In this document: one piece after another, positions 33,998 to 43,791 of the stretch
Layout: every line of letters begins with the position of its first letter
Numbering within the stretch: position 1 is the stretch's first letter
Source of the DNA: Streptomyces katrae
Lineage (GTDB): Bacteria; Actinomycetota; Actinomycetes; Streptomycetales; Streptomycetaceae
DNA length: 64,000 nt
Assembly (NCBI RefSeq): GCF_000717655.1
Contig: NZ_JNZY01000025.1
Coordinates: forward strand, 1 to 64,000
Direction: 5' to 3'
The notes under the pieces: generated by a model
Database searches by the model: none
What the model was told of the DNA's origin: nothing
The model's input: the letters and a program-made list of their open reading frames with translations, nothing else
Made by a program: the position numbers and the translations under genes

Positions 33998-34186
33998 GTG
34001 ACGACAGATCTCGAAACCCTCGCGACAGCGCTTTACGTGAAGAACTGCTGACGGTGGCCGTGATGCAGGCCGTCCTCGGGTTCGCCTCCGAAGCTGGGTG
34101 GATGCGGTTCGCCCGCTGCCGGCTGGCAGCAGCGTTCCTCTACGTGCCCGGCCAGTCCGGCTACGACAAGGGACGTGCTCACACTG
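33998..34186 (+). pseudogene. IS982-type transposase remnant
   Basis: VTTDLETLATALYVK is followed by a deletion and frame change to ELLTVAVMQAVLGFASEAGW and FLYVPGQSGYDKG. These are the N-terminal block and the first third of the IS982-family transposases common in streptomycetes, with about 20 residues lost between them. The catalytic DDE part is absent. The remnant runs into the 3' end of the hydrolase gene. Confidence 0.65.
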
Positions 34187-35312
34187 GCAGGTGACGGGCG
34201 AAGAACGACCGTACGAGGTAGCGAACGGCGGGCACGGTGACGCGCGGGCCGGCCCGACCGACCATGGCGGCGCGTCCGGCATCGGTCATCAGGCCGGCCG
34301 TGTGGAGCTGTGGAACGAGGGCCGCGTAGTCGGTGAAGACCCAGTGCGCGGTGTCGTCGAGCTGCCGCCGGGTGACGGGGCCCGCGTGAGCGAGGAGGGC
34401 TGCCCAGGACCGGTCCAGCCTGCCGTCGGGGAAGCCGTCGGTGCCGGCCAGGAGCAGCGGCCGGTCCGTCCCCTGCCGCGCCACCGGCAACAGTTCGCCG
34501 TCCATCTGGTCGAGGTATCCCTCCAGGTTGACGGCGGCAGCGATCCGCCGGTCCTCGTGGAGCGCCTGCGCGGCCGCGGTGCCGCCCGCGGAGTGCCCGT
34601 AGACCCCGGCCCGGTCCAGCCCGAGGGTGTCGAGGACGAAGCGGAGGTCGGCGACCCGGGTGTCGATCATGGTGCGGAAGGTTGCTGCGTCGATGTCCGG
34701 GCGTAGCACGGTCGTCCGGATCCGGGGGCGTTCCGGTCGCCCGTCGGGGAACTCCACCTCGCTCGCGTCGCCGGGGTGGTCAACGGTGACGACGGTCCAG
34801 CCCTGTGAGGCGAGGTCGATCGCCAGGGAGCTGCCCATCGTGCGGGCGTCGCCGCCGCCGGGGCTGTAGAGCAGCACGGGGCGCCGGCCGGGAAGCGGCG
34901 GGGCGCCGGCTCGGGCATGGGTGAGGGTCGCCGCCCAGTCCACTCCGGCCGCCGGCAGGTGCGGACGTATCAGGTGGGCGAGGTCGGCGAACTCGCCGGC
35001 GGCGCCGGGCGTGAGCTGCGGAGCGCGCGCGAAGCCACGGCCGGGGACGGCTGGCCGCAGGACGGTGACCATGAGCTCCCGTACGCCGATTCCGGGCTCC
35101 CACGGGTCGTTGCGGGAGCGGTCCACGAGGTGAAGGACCCGGGCGCCGACGGAGTACGGGCCGGTGGGCGCCGGCAGCCGGAGGCGGGGCGCGCCGGAAC
35201 GGCCTGAGGCCGAGGCGGCGCCAGGAGCGGCGGTCGCAAGGAACAGGGCGGCCGCACCGGCGAGGGCGCCCTGAACAAGGCACCGGCGACCGGGTGTGAA
35301 GGAGGAGTTCAT
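34179..35312 (-). CDS. exported alpha/beta hydrolase, PAF-acetylhydrolase/lipase-like
   Basis: 377 residues. The N-terminus MNSSFTPGRRCLVQGALAGA has a twin-arginine-like pair before the hydrophobic stretch, with AxA cleavage near GAASAS. The nucleophile elbow is VYGHSAGGTAAAQ (Ser of GHSAG). Candidate acid and base are in LLLAGTDGF and LDDTAHWVFTDY. The oxyanion region RPVLLYSPGGGDART matches bacterial PAF-AH/chlorophyllase-like hydrolases, which cut small ester or lipid substrates outside the cell. The second ATG is preferred because AGGA lies seven bases upstream. Its 3' end is next to the IS982 scrap. Confidence 0.85.
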   Translation of the reverse strand: MNSSFTPGRRCLVQGALAGAAALFLATAAPGAASASGRSGAPRLRLPAPTGPYSVGARVLHLVDRSRNDPWEPGIGVRELMVTVLRPAVPGRGFARAPQLTPGAAGEFADLAHLIRPHLPAAGVDWAATLTHARAGAPPLPGRRPVLLYSPGGGDARTMGSSLAIDLASQGWTVVTVDHPGDASEVEFPDGRPERPRIRTTVLRPDIDAATFRTMIDTRVADLRFVLDTLGLDRAGVYGHSAGGTAAAQALHEDRRIAAAVNLEGYLDQMDGELLPVARQGTDRPLLLAGTDGFPDGRLDRSWAALLAHAGPVTRRQLDDTAHWVFTDYAALVPQLHTAGLMTDAGRAAMVGRAGPRVTVPAVRYLVRSFFARHLPV

Positions 35313-35477
35313 TGACGACATCCTGAGAGCGGCGGGAAGTTTGCTATGCCGGCCAGCGCGGTGATCCGCGCGATGGCGTCCTCCCAACTGCCATCCGGCC
35401 GGGAGGGTCGCATCAGGTCCGGCCCTCGTCCCGGATCAGGCCAGGACGAGGGCTGTTCACCTGTCAAGTGGCGGTGC

Positions 35478-35939
35478 TCAGGCGCTAGCCTCCAGCGTTT
35501 GCCCCCAGTTCCAGGCTCCTCCATTCATGATGCCAAGGTCGCTCCAGGCGGAGTCCGTCCCGCTGGTACCCGTGCCTGTGTAGCCGAGGCATGTGGTGCG
35601 CTGGCCAGAACTCAGGTACGTGGTGGGGCAGTCAGCCGTCGTTCCGCTGAAGTCGGAGTACACGTATCCACGGATCTGGATTGCGTGCGGGGCGTCGTTC
35701 TTGACGACCAGTACGGGCTGCAGGGCACCGCCGGTGCCGCGGATGATGCATGTCTGGAAGCTCACCCTTGTGGTCAGCGGGTGGGCGGTCGTCGACGAGC
35801 ACGTAACGTTGGGGTAGGCGACCCACGGCTGCCACTTCGAAGGTCCCTCGGCGGCCGAAGCCGGACTGGTGGTGAGGACGGCGAGTCCGAGGGTGGCGGT
35901 GGCGGCGGCCAAGGCGTGGGCCGTGCGATGCAAACGCAT
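35478..35939 (-). CDS. small secreted cysteine-containing protein (paralogue 2)
   Basis: 153 residues. MRLHRTAHALAAATATLGLA is a signal peptide, with cleavage at SPASAA. The mature part QTCIIRGTGGALQPVLVVKN, then ADCPTTYLSSGQRTTCLGYT, matches the Cys and CPxxYLS pattern of the protein at 33086-33532. The ribosome site GAGAGGAA fixes the ATG. Likely a disulfide-stabilised extracellular domain. Function unknown; the two paralogues lie 2 kb apart in opposite orientation. Confidence 0.75.
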   Translation of the reverse strand: MRLHRTAHALAAATATLGLAVLTTSPASAAEGPSKWQPWVAYPNVTCSSTTAHPLTTRVSFQTCIIRGTGGALQPVLVVKNDAPHAIQIRGYVYSDFSGTTADCPTTYLSSGQRTTCLGYTGTGTSGTDSAWSDLGIMNGGAWNWGQTLEASA

Positions 35940-36115
35940 GATGGTTCCTCTCGTAGACGGATATGGGTGTGGCGACGCTCCCGGGGTGGGTCGGGCAGCC
36001 GCAGGAGGTGCGTGCCCGAAGCGCTGGGCATGCACGGCATCCTGGGGGCGGGCGCCGCACCGCGGCGAAGGTTGAGGCCAGGCCCGAAAAGCTGGCGCGG
36101 AGTGGGGGAATGTGC

Positions 36116-37093
36116 ATGATTCGGATCCATTTCACGGCGGACGACTTTGCCAGGGTGCGGTTCGCGCCGCGGCCCTCGCCCGTGCCCGAGCTGCACGCCG
36201 CTCTGATGATGCTGGGCGCCCCGCACGAACAACTGCTCTTCGGGCGTTGGCGGAGCAGGCTGCTGCGCAGCTTGCCGGACGCGGCCGTACCGCTCGCGGA
36301 CCTGGTACCCGGAGGGGTGCCCCCCGCCTTCCTCGACGTTGCCGGCGACACGCCGCAGGAGGGCTTCGCGCTGATCAGAAGCGCCCGCCCGGAACTCGTA
36401 CAGGCCGGTCTCGAGCAGGTCTACGCGAGACGGCCGGCTCCGCCGTGGATCCGGGCCCTGCACAGCGGGGACACCGACGCCTGGCGGACCATGCTCCGAG
36501 CGCAGCGGGCGGCCTACACATCGGTCCTGGCCCCGGTGTGGCCCCAGCTGCAGGACCTGCACCGGGGAGAGTTCACCCGCCATGCCCTCGCCGTCGCCGA
36601 ACACGGCATCGGTGCCACCCTGACCGAACTAGCGGCGGGGTCAAGGCTGCGCAACGGGATCTGGGAATGGCCTCTGCCGGGCGTCCCGGCTGTGCGCGAG
36701 ATACGGCTCGACGGGCGCGGGATGATCCTGCGACCGACCTTTCACTGGCGGCGCGGCCCACTCATCCAAGACCTGCCAGACCGTCCGGTGGCCCTTGCCT
36801 ACCCCGCAGGCCAGGGACTGCCGCCCGTCCCGGACGGGGGCAACCCACCGGCCGAGCCCCTCGCGGGAGTTCTCGGACGCACCCGGCTCGCCCTGCTGAG
36901 GTGCCTTGACGAGGTCCGTACCACCACGGAACTGGCGGTGCGTATCGGCGTCAGCAACGCCACGGCCTCAGCCCACGCCTCGGCCCTACGCGCCGCTGGT
37001 CTCCTCACCACGACCCGCACGGGCCGTTCGGTGCACCACGCGCGAACGCCCTTGGCGGAGCTGCTGCTGACGGGCGGCACCGCCGACGGCTGA
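36116..37093 (+). CDS. ArsR-like winged-helix transcriptional regulator
   Basis: 325 residues, an architecture common in Streptomyces. A ~235-residue N-terminal domain opens MIRIHFTADDFARVRFAPRP and contains FHWRRGPLI. The C-terminal ArsR-type winged helix is LGRTRLALLRCLDEVRTTTE, LAVRIGVSNATASAHASALR and AAGLLTTTRTGRSVHHARTP. The ATG at 36116 is six bases from GGGGGA; the ATG at 36110 is too close to it. No metal-binding Cys cluster, so the ligand is unknown. It is divergent from the secreted-protein gene, a possible target. Confidence 0.82.
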   Translation: MIRIHFTADDFARVRFAPRPSPVPELHAALMMLGAPHEQLLFGRWRSRLLRSLPDAAVPLADLVPGGVPPAFLDVAGDTPQEGFALIRSARPELVQAGLEQVYARRPAPPWIRALHSGDTDAWRTMLRAQRAAYTSVLAPVWPQLQDLHRGEFTRHALAVAEHGIGATLTELAAGSRLRNGIWEWPLPGVPAVREIRLDGRGMILRPTFHWRRGPLIQDLPDRPVALAYPAGQGLPPVPDGGNPPAEPLAGVLGRTRLALLRCLDEVRTTTELAVRIGVSNATASAHASALRAAGLLTTTRTGRSVHHARTPLAELLLTGGTADG

Positions 37094-37133
37094 CCCGGGC
37101 AGGGTGACGCGCTTGCCGCACGCCTCCTCTCGG

Positions 37134-37295
37134 TATGACCCCGACCCACTCGCAGGCCACGCCGTCACCGTCGCGGTCGAGGTGTGACCGTATCCGGGAT
37201 CTCCGCGGTGCACAGGGGCGGCGCCGGCTCGTCGGCCAGGAAGCCGGCGGAGCCGATGCCCTTCGCGCCCGGAGTGAGTCACTTCTTCTGGCCGT
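37134..37295 (-). pseudogene. Excalibur calcium-binding domain, frameshifted
   Basis: AGAAPVHRGDPGYG in one frame continues as SHLDRDGDGVACEW in the next. Together they give the Excalibur domain (GxxPxxxxxPGYxxxLDRDxDGxACE) with its DxDxDG calcium loop. The shift falls between them, and no signal peptide remains upstream. Confidence 0.6.
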
Positions 37296-37602
37296 CGGCG
37301 GTGGCAGCGGGTGGTGAAGACGCGAGGTCCTACCCACGTCCTGGTGCTCCGACAGCACCCCGATCAAGTACCCCGGGGCGGATTCCTTCGCTTACGACTC
37401 CACGACGTCGGGTTGCTGTGAGGCTCGCGTCGTCCGGCCTCGCGGGATGCAGCGGGACGGTGGGGGCACAGCCGCCGGTGAATCCTTTATGCGGTACGAC
37501 TGTTACGCCCGGGCGAGTGGACGGGCCGGCGTCAGGGTCGCCGAGTGCGGAGCATGCGCCTATAACAGGGCCGTCATGTTGATCAACTGATGGGTCCTCA
37601 CC

Positions 37603-38298
37603 ATGTTGCAAACAGCCTTGCGGGTCCTCGCCGCGGTCTCCCTCGTCTCGGCCGCCGCCATCACCCCGGCGACCGCCGCTCCTGCCGCACCAGCCGATGA
37701 CTTGACCGCACCCTGCGGTCCGACCGTCGAGTACCGCCCCTGGGACTGGTACCGCACGACGACCAACAAGGCGATCGACCAGGACATCGCGGCCGGCGCG
37801 GCCGACGAGCGCTGGCAGTGGCGCAGCGACGTGAACACCCTGTGGCGCGGGGACACCCGGGAAACCGTCGACGAGATCTTCCGCACCGGCTTCACGCCCC
37901 GGGGTGACCAGGTGACCCCGCTGGCCGAGTACATCGTCAAGGGCGGTGGGCAGAACAGCGCGCACCTGAGCACCAGCTGCGAGAAGTGGGTGGCCCAGAA
38001 GTTCGCCACCTACGGCACGGAAAAGACCGGCTGGGTCTACGAGATCTACGCACCCGGTGGCATCGACGTGAACGCCACGGCGCGCCTGAACAACTACAAC
38101 TCACCGTACCTCTGGAACAAGGAAATCGACTTCCCCGGAGGCGTGAAGGGCCAGTACATCAAGGGGGCCTGCAAGTACCACCTGACCGGTACCGACCCGG
38201 ACACCAAGGTCAGCACCTGGGAGGAGCTCGGCTGTAAGAACAACGCTGGATTCGCCCCGTACAAGGTGGACGTGGCCGCGCTCGCCGCCGCACGCTGA
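37603..38298 (+). CDS. secreted ADP-ribosyltransferase, scabin/pierisin-like
   Basis: 231 residues. The signal peptide is MLQTALRVLAAVSLVSAAAI, with cleavage around TAAPAA. ART motifs occur in order: VNTLWRGDTR (Arg82/Asp84), NSAHLSTSC (Ser-Thr-Ser 123-125), then YLWNKEIDFPGGV where the Gln/Glu-x-Glu motif should be. Here it reads Asn172-Lys173-Glu174. The order and size match the single-domain secreted mono-ADP-ribosyltransferases scabin and ScARP, which modify guanine bases or nucleosides using NAD+. Cys38, Cys126, Cys190 and Cys211 could form disulfides. The catalytic Glu is present; the Asn is unusual. No immunity gene is evident nearby. Confidence 0.85.
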   Translation: MLQTALRVLAAVSLVSAAAITPATAAPAAPADDLTAPCGPTVEYRPWDWYRTTTNKAIDQDIAAGAADERWQWRSDVNTLWRGDTRETVDEIFRTGFTPRGDQVTPLAEYIVKGGGQNSAHLSTSCEKWVAQKFATYGTEKTGWVYEIYAPGGIDVNATARLNNYNSPYLWNKEIDFPGGVKGQYIKGACKYHLTGTDPDTKVSTWEELGCKNNAGFAPYKVDVAALAAAR

Positions 38299-38469
38299 TC
38301 CCACGCCGAGGCCGGTCCGCGGGAGTCCAGCAGTCCGCGGCCCCGCCGGAGCGGTTGGTCCGAGAGCAGGCCGAGCACCAACCGCCTTGCCCGCCGGCGG
38401 GGTTCGACCCGCGTGAACCCCGCACGACCCGTTCCATCAAGGCCTCGCACGCCTCCTGCCAACGGGCAT

Positions 38470-38805
38470 GGGCTGCACCGTGACCTGCGGCCGGCCCGTG
38501 ATCGTTTGTCTTCATTCCATGCTGGAGGAGTTCGCAGAAGGGGTCCAGGGCGCGGTCGGTGCGGTGGCGGTCGCCGGTGGCCGTGAGATCGAACAGGAGG
38601 CCCCGGACGACGGCCATGCCCAGGGTGGGGGTAACGGTGCCGTCAGGGCCGGTGGCGATCTCGCGGACCGTGGCGCCGAGAGTGTGGAACCAGCCCGTGA
38701 TCGCCTCGGCCCGGTCCCGGTACTTCTCCGGGTGGGCCAGGCCGTCGGCGTGCACCTCGAAGATCAGCCGGCCATACGGAGCACGCTCGGGTGCGCCCAT
38801 CCAGG
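38470..38805 (-). pseudogene. TetR-family C-terminal domain remnant
   Basis: APERAPYGRLIFEVHADGLA through LGMAVVRGLLFDLTATGDRH is a typical TetR ligand-binding C-terminus. The frame continues upstream only into non-homologous basic sequence, and no HTH is present. The regulator has therefore lost its DNA-binding half. Confidence 0.55.
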
Positions 38806-39010
38806 CCCGGAGCCCCAGGAGCAGGCCAAGGCGGGACTGCCGACCCGGAAGCCGGAACCGGCGGGGCCGACGAAGGGGGGCACCGACCAACGCCATCCGT
38901 GGGATCGCTTCTCTTCCCCCGCACCCAGCCGGCAGCACGGGCGCGGGGCTCGGCACCCCCAGCGTGGCGCACGACGAAGTCGCGGGCCGATGCCCGCGGG
39001 GGCTTCGGGG

Positions 39011-40264
<1,254 letters not shown>

Positions 40265-40622
40265 CGACCCCCGCCCTTCGCCTCATTGACCGCCCGACCG
40301 GTGTCCGAGCCGCCCGGACACGACACTACGGACACCTCCGCCAAGGGGCAATGTCCCCACGAGCGCGCACGAACTACCGAGTCGTCGGGGCCCGGCACGC
40401 GTCGTCCGCCGACGGCAAACGTGCCTTGACGTATCAGGGCCCACAGCCAGGTGTCCCCCCTCGCACCTCTGGCCCTGTTGGACCCCAGCGGCACCGCCAC
40501 CCCGGTGATGACGCAGTGTCACCGCGCCGGTTCCGCGCTTACACCGACCCGCTGTGGGACGTTGGGCGGCGGCCCGAGCCGGAACGAAGGGACGAACACC
40601 GTCATGCCGGATGTCAGTGTGT
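40265..40622. other. intergenic, nothing recognised
   Basis: The gap between the kinase start and the RidA stop. Neither strand shows a supported gene or strong hairpin. It must hold the kinase promoter. Confidence 0.5.
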
Positions 40623-41030
40623 TCAGTCGATGACGGCGATGGCTTCGATTTCGACCAGGTGCTCGGGTACGTCCAAGGCCGCGACGCCCAGCAGCGAGGC
40701 CGGCGGTACCGGTGCGGCGCCCAGCTTGGCGGCCGCCCGGTCGATCCCCTCCATCAGCAGGGGCATCTTGTCGGGGGTCCAGTCCACGGCGTAGAGGGTC
40801 AGCTTCGCCACGTCGTCGAAGGAGGCACCGACCTCGGCCAGGGCAGTACCGATGTTGACGTAGCACTGCTCGACCTGAGCGGCGAGGTCGCCTTCACCGA
40901 CCGTGACTCCGTCGGCGCCCCAGGCGACCTGGCCGGCGATGAAGACCAGCTTCGACCCCGTCGCGACCGACACCTGCCGGTAGGCGTCGATCTCCGGCAG
41001 TCCCTTGGGGTTCACCAGGGTGATGGCCAT
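40623..41030 (-). CDS. RidA/YjgF-family protein
   Basis: 135 residues. The start MAITLVNPKGLPEIDAYRQV follows GGAGG. The family fold shows in SKLVFIAGQVAWGADGVTVG, the long helix LAAQVEQCYVNIGTALAEVG and the C-terminal VPEHLVEIEAIAVID. The usual catalytic Arg before the last strand is not obvious (ASLLGVAALDVPEHL), so it may not be a classic enamine/imine deaminase. RidA trimers hydrolyse reactive enamines, and divergent members have other small-molecule roles. Divergent from the HxlR regulator, its likely controller. Confidence 0.85.
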   Translation of the reverse strand: MAITLVNPKGLPEIDAYRQVSVATGSKLVFIAGQVAWGADGVTVGEGDLAAQVEQCYVNIGTALAEVGASFDDVAKLTLYAVDWTPDKMPLLMEGIDRAAAKLGAAPVPPASLLGVAALDVPEHLVEIEAIAVID

Positions 41031-41173
41031 GCTGTCCGCCTCCATTGGCATGGGCGCACGTGAGCTCGATTCCCTCGAGCCACGAGGCACCCGCTCTCTT
41101 GTGGTTACTCAGGAACCGTAGGAGAGTGGCTTCTGACATGGAAGAACGCACTTTTCAGTGACTGGGGAACCTG

Positions 41174-41554
41174 ATGGTGACCAAGCAGTTCACGGGCTCG
41201 CCGGACGAGGCGGACCTCAGGCGCGCGGACTCGCTGGGGCGGGAGATCTTCTCGGACGTCGCCAACAAATGGGCGCTCCTGATCATCGAGGCCCTCGGGG
41301 AGCGCACCCTGCGCTTCAGCACGTTGCGTGACGAGGTCGAGGGCATCAGCCACAAGATGCTGACCCAGAACCTGCGGATGCTGGAGCGCTACGGGCTGCT
41401 CGAGCGGACCGTGTACCCCGTCGTGCCGCCGCGGGTCGAGTACACCCTCACCGAACCGGGCCAGGCCCTGCGGGCGACGATCGACGGACTGTGCGACTGG
41501 ACCCACCGGTACTTCGGTCACATCGAGGCCTCACGCCGCCGTTTCGATGCCTGA
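41174..41554 (+). CDS. HxlR-family transcriptional regulator
   Basis: 126 residues. The HxlR winged helix reads VANKWALLIIEALGERTLRF, STLRDEVEGISHKMLTQNLR, MLERYGLLERTVYPVVPPRV. Unlike most HxlR sensors it has no conserved N-terminal Cys. GGGGAA precedes the ATG. It is divergent from the RidA-like gene with 143 bp between starts, the classic arrangement for a regulator and its target, which is often an aldehyde/quinone response. Confidence 0.88.
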   Translation: MVTKQFTGSPDEADLRRADSLGREIFSDVANKWALLIIEALGERTLRFSTLRDEVEGISHKMLTQNLRMLERYGLLERTVYPVVPPRVEYTLTEPGQALRATIDGLCDWTHRYFGHIEASRRRFDA

Positions 41555-41922
41555 GGGAAACAAAGCGCTCTCACGCGAAAGCCGTCGGGCGGCACTCGGG
41601 GCGGCTCGATGGGCCGGCATGGGTGCCAACGTGGGGATCAAGCGGGTGCGGGCGTTACTGAAGCCTCTCAGCGGGAGGCGCAGCGGATCCAGGCGTCCGT
41701 GAGGTTTTGCAGTGTCGGTCGGGTGGCACCGCAGTCCTCCAGGTGTGCCGCCGTGGCCAGAGCCTCGTAGGTGCGGCCGGATGCGGCGCCGTCAGCGCCC
41801 GGCCCGGGATCTGCCGCAGCGGCGCGGGCCCTGCACCGCGGACGTCGGCCGCCGCATACCTGGCCGGCTGACAGGCACCGCCAGGGAGGTGTTCGGACCT
41901 GAATGAGGGGCAGGTGGGTCAC
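41555..41922. other. intergenic, no supported gene
   Basis: A minus-strand frame ends LEDCGATRPTLQNLTDAWIR at 41668 and has coding-like composition, but I cannot tie it to a family or a start. Otherwise nothing recognisable. Confidence 0.4.
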
Positions 41923-42144
41923 ATGACTGATGAACGAGAACCCCACGTGCCCGGAACACCCGAACCGGAGCTGCCCCCCAAGGTTCCCGAGAACGAAGAC
42001 GCCCTCACTCCTGACCTCCCCCCGCTGGACCCTCCGGCGCCCGACTTGCGGGCAGTCAAGGACTCGGAGGGTGAGCAGAACGAACCACAGACCAAGAATG
42101 ATCACCCCGCCAAGGATCCCGCGCCTCAGGAGCCCACGGACTGA
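41923..42144 (+). CDS. small acidic proline-rich protein
   Basis: 73 residues, MTDEREPHVPGTPEPELPPK to the end, about a third Pro+Glu+Asp, with no hydrophobic core and a DHPAKDPAPQEPTD tail; probably disordered. GAGGGGCAGG precedes the ATG. Plausible but unproven as a gene. Confidence 0.5.
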   Translation: MTDEREPHVPGTPEPELPPKVPENEDALTPDLPPLDPPAPDLRAVKDSEGEQNEPQTKNDHPAKDPAPQEPTD

Positions 42145-42394
42145 GGTCGCCGGTTGAGGGGCGAGGCCCCAGGGCTTCGCAGCCCCAGCGCTCCTGCGGC
42201 CACGATGAGAGCCGGGATCGGCGGCCCCGACGCTCAGGGACCCAGATCTGCCACGATCGCGCCGACGGAAACCCCGGGACTGCGGGGAGCCATCGGTCGC
42301 GGGCGGGGTGCGCACGGAAGGAAGCCGATCACCAGCCTCACCACGACCAGGCAGCCGCCCGGCCGCGAAGATGGCCCAACCGTTGTCGGCGGGC

Positions 42395-42620
42395 GTCGCA
42401 TCGAAAGCCGTCAGGCGCGTGACCAACTCCGCCTGATGGGCCGCGGAGATGGTGGCCAGATCGAGGTGCACACGGTTCTTCGCCTCCGTCTTGGACTCCG
42501 GGACCGGAACGACGTCGACGCCGAGGGCGACCGGGGCGGCCAACCGAAGTCGCCGCCGGGTCCCACGTACGTGGTCACGCCTGAGGTCCCGGTGGAAGCA
42601 AATGTCCGACGCGCTGGCGG
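42395..42620 (-). pseudogene. VOC/glyoxalase-like protein remnant, frameshifted
   Basis: TYVGPGGDFGWPP in one frame and VDVVPVPESKTEAKNRVHLD, LATISAAHQAELVTRLTAFD in another give the C-terminal half of the small Streptomyces VOC proteins (PVPExKxxKNRVHLDL). The N-terminal betaalpha half is missing, and a shift near 42530 splits the rest. Confidence 0.55.
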
Positions 42621-42800
42621 CCGTGGTGGTCTGCCGGGTATGGGGCACGACCTGGCCGGACTGGTCGCCGCGCTCGCGCAGATGCCGAAACGCGCACCGC
42701 TCAACGAGACCGCCGTCACCCCGGAGAACCCGTCGGCTGGCACGCTGAGGGAAAGCCGGTCGAACAGCGCCCGGCGGTGCCGTAGGGTGGGGTTCACCGA

Positions 42801-42874
42801 CGCGGGGTGGAGCAGCTCGGTAGCTCGCTGGGCTCATAACCCAGAGGTCGCAGGTTCAAATCCTGTCCCCGCTA
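42801..42874 (+). tRNA. initiator tRNA-Met (CAU anticodon)
   Basis: A cloverleaf is readable: acceptor CGCGGGG/CCCCGCT with the unpaired first position typical of initiators, D-arm GGAGCAGCTCGGTAGCTC, anticodon stem CTGGG-CTCATAA-CCCAG with CAT at 42835-42837 and the three G-C pairs diagnostic of initiators, and a T-arm with GTTCAAAT. CCA is not encoded. It is close to the E. coli fMet sequence. Confidence 0.95.
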
Positions 42875-42882
42875 CTACACCG

Positions 42883-42918
42883 GAAGGGCTCGGATCCTGA
42901 AATGGATCCGGGCCCTTC
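42883..42918 (+). terminator. tRNA transcript terminator
   Basis: GAAGGGCTCGGATCC and GGATCCGGGCCCTTC (one G-T pair) around a 6-base loop, starting 9 bases after the tRNA. Confidence 0.8.
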
Positions 42919-43152
42919 TGCCGTGCCGGAACGCTTCCGGGTGGGAGGCCCGTTCAAGCACCCGGTCCGCCACTGGCAGACACCACGGACGGCCACCACC
43001 ACGCCTGTTCCCGCCCCGCTCCCACGCCACCCTCAGCAGCTTGGCGAACGCCCCATCGACAGACCCGTGAGCCTCTCCACCCACACCGGCTCAGCCCGCA
43101 CCACCCCACCCCTACAGGCAAATGCCCCGAACCGGGCCTTCTGCGACGCCGT

Positions 43153-43734
43153 TCAGCCGAGCAGGGCGGCCGCGGACTCCTCGGCGAGGTCCTCGGCGTG
43201 CGGGGGCAGTGCGTGACCCGACCGCAGGGGGCGGCGGACCACGCCGAGCGGCAGGTCGATCAGGGCCAGGGCGATCCGGTCCCGCCCCTCGGGTCCGGTC
43301 AGGCCGAAGGCCGCGCCGAGCCTGCCGAGTCGGGCGAACACCCGCTCGTTGCCTCGATCCGCGCGTTCCCGGTGCTCCTCGGACCAGCCAGCCCGGCCGA
43401 ACTCCTCGGCGCCGTACAGGAGCAGCGCCGCCTCCCGCGGGTGGTCCCGGCTCCAGGCCACGACGTGTCGGGCGCCGGCGCGGGCGGCCCTGCGGGGGTC
43501 GGGGTCGCCGTCGAGGGCGGCGAGGTAGCCCTCCTGGAAGTACTCGACGGTACGCAGCCACACCTCGGCGAGGAGCGCAGGGCGCCCCGGGAAGCGGTGG
43601 TAGACGGATCCGCTGGGCGCTCCGACGGCCTGGGCGACGGCGGACATGGTGACTGCGGCCGGGCCGCCAGCGGCCGCGAGGAGGACGGCGGCGTCGAGGA
43701 GCTCGTCGGCGTCGAAGCGGGGTGGTCTCGGCAT
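43153..43734 (-). CDS. TetR-family regulator
   Basis: 193 residues. The HTH region is LLAAAGGPAAVTMSAVAQAV, GAPSGSVYHRFPGRPALLAE. The remainder is a helical ligand domain with no named subfamily. The ATG at 43734 has no ribosome site, so the transcript may be leaderless. Divergent from the SRPBCC gene with only 57 bp between; the palindrome and repeats there are the likely operator for both. Confidence 0.88.
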   Translation of the reverse strand: MPRPPRFDADELLDAAVLLAAAGGPAAVTMSAVAQAVGAPSGSVYHRFPGRPALLAEVWLRTVEYFQEGYLAALDGDPDPRRAARAGARHVVAWSRDHPREAALLLYGAEEFGRAGWSEEHRERADRGNERVFARLGRLGAAFGLTGPEGRDRIALALIDLPLGVVRRPLRSGHALPPHAEDLAEESAAALLG

Positions 43735-43741
43735 GAATCAG

Positions 43742-43781
43742 AGAGTACTCTCCAATTCAATTAGAGGTTGCTCTCCAATTG
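43742..43781. promoter_or_regulatory. TetR operator between divergent genes
   Basis: The palindrome AGAGTACTCT (43742-43751) overlaps the first of two direct CTCTCCAATT copies (43748, 43771), and CAATTAGAG...CTC...AATTG adds an inverted arrangement. AT-rich, and it fills the whole 57-bp spacer. Confidence 0.65.
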
Positions 43782-43791
43782 AAGGAGCTCC

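Noticed and set aside
33895..34010. Inverted repeats of a complete IS982 element
   Set aside because: I could not find matching terminal repeats on both sides; only a transposase scrap is supported.
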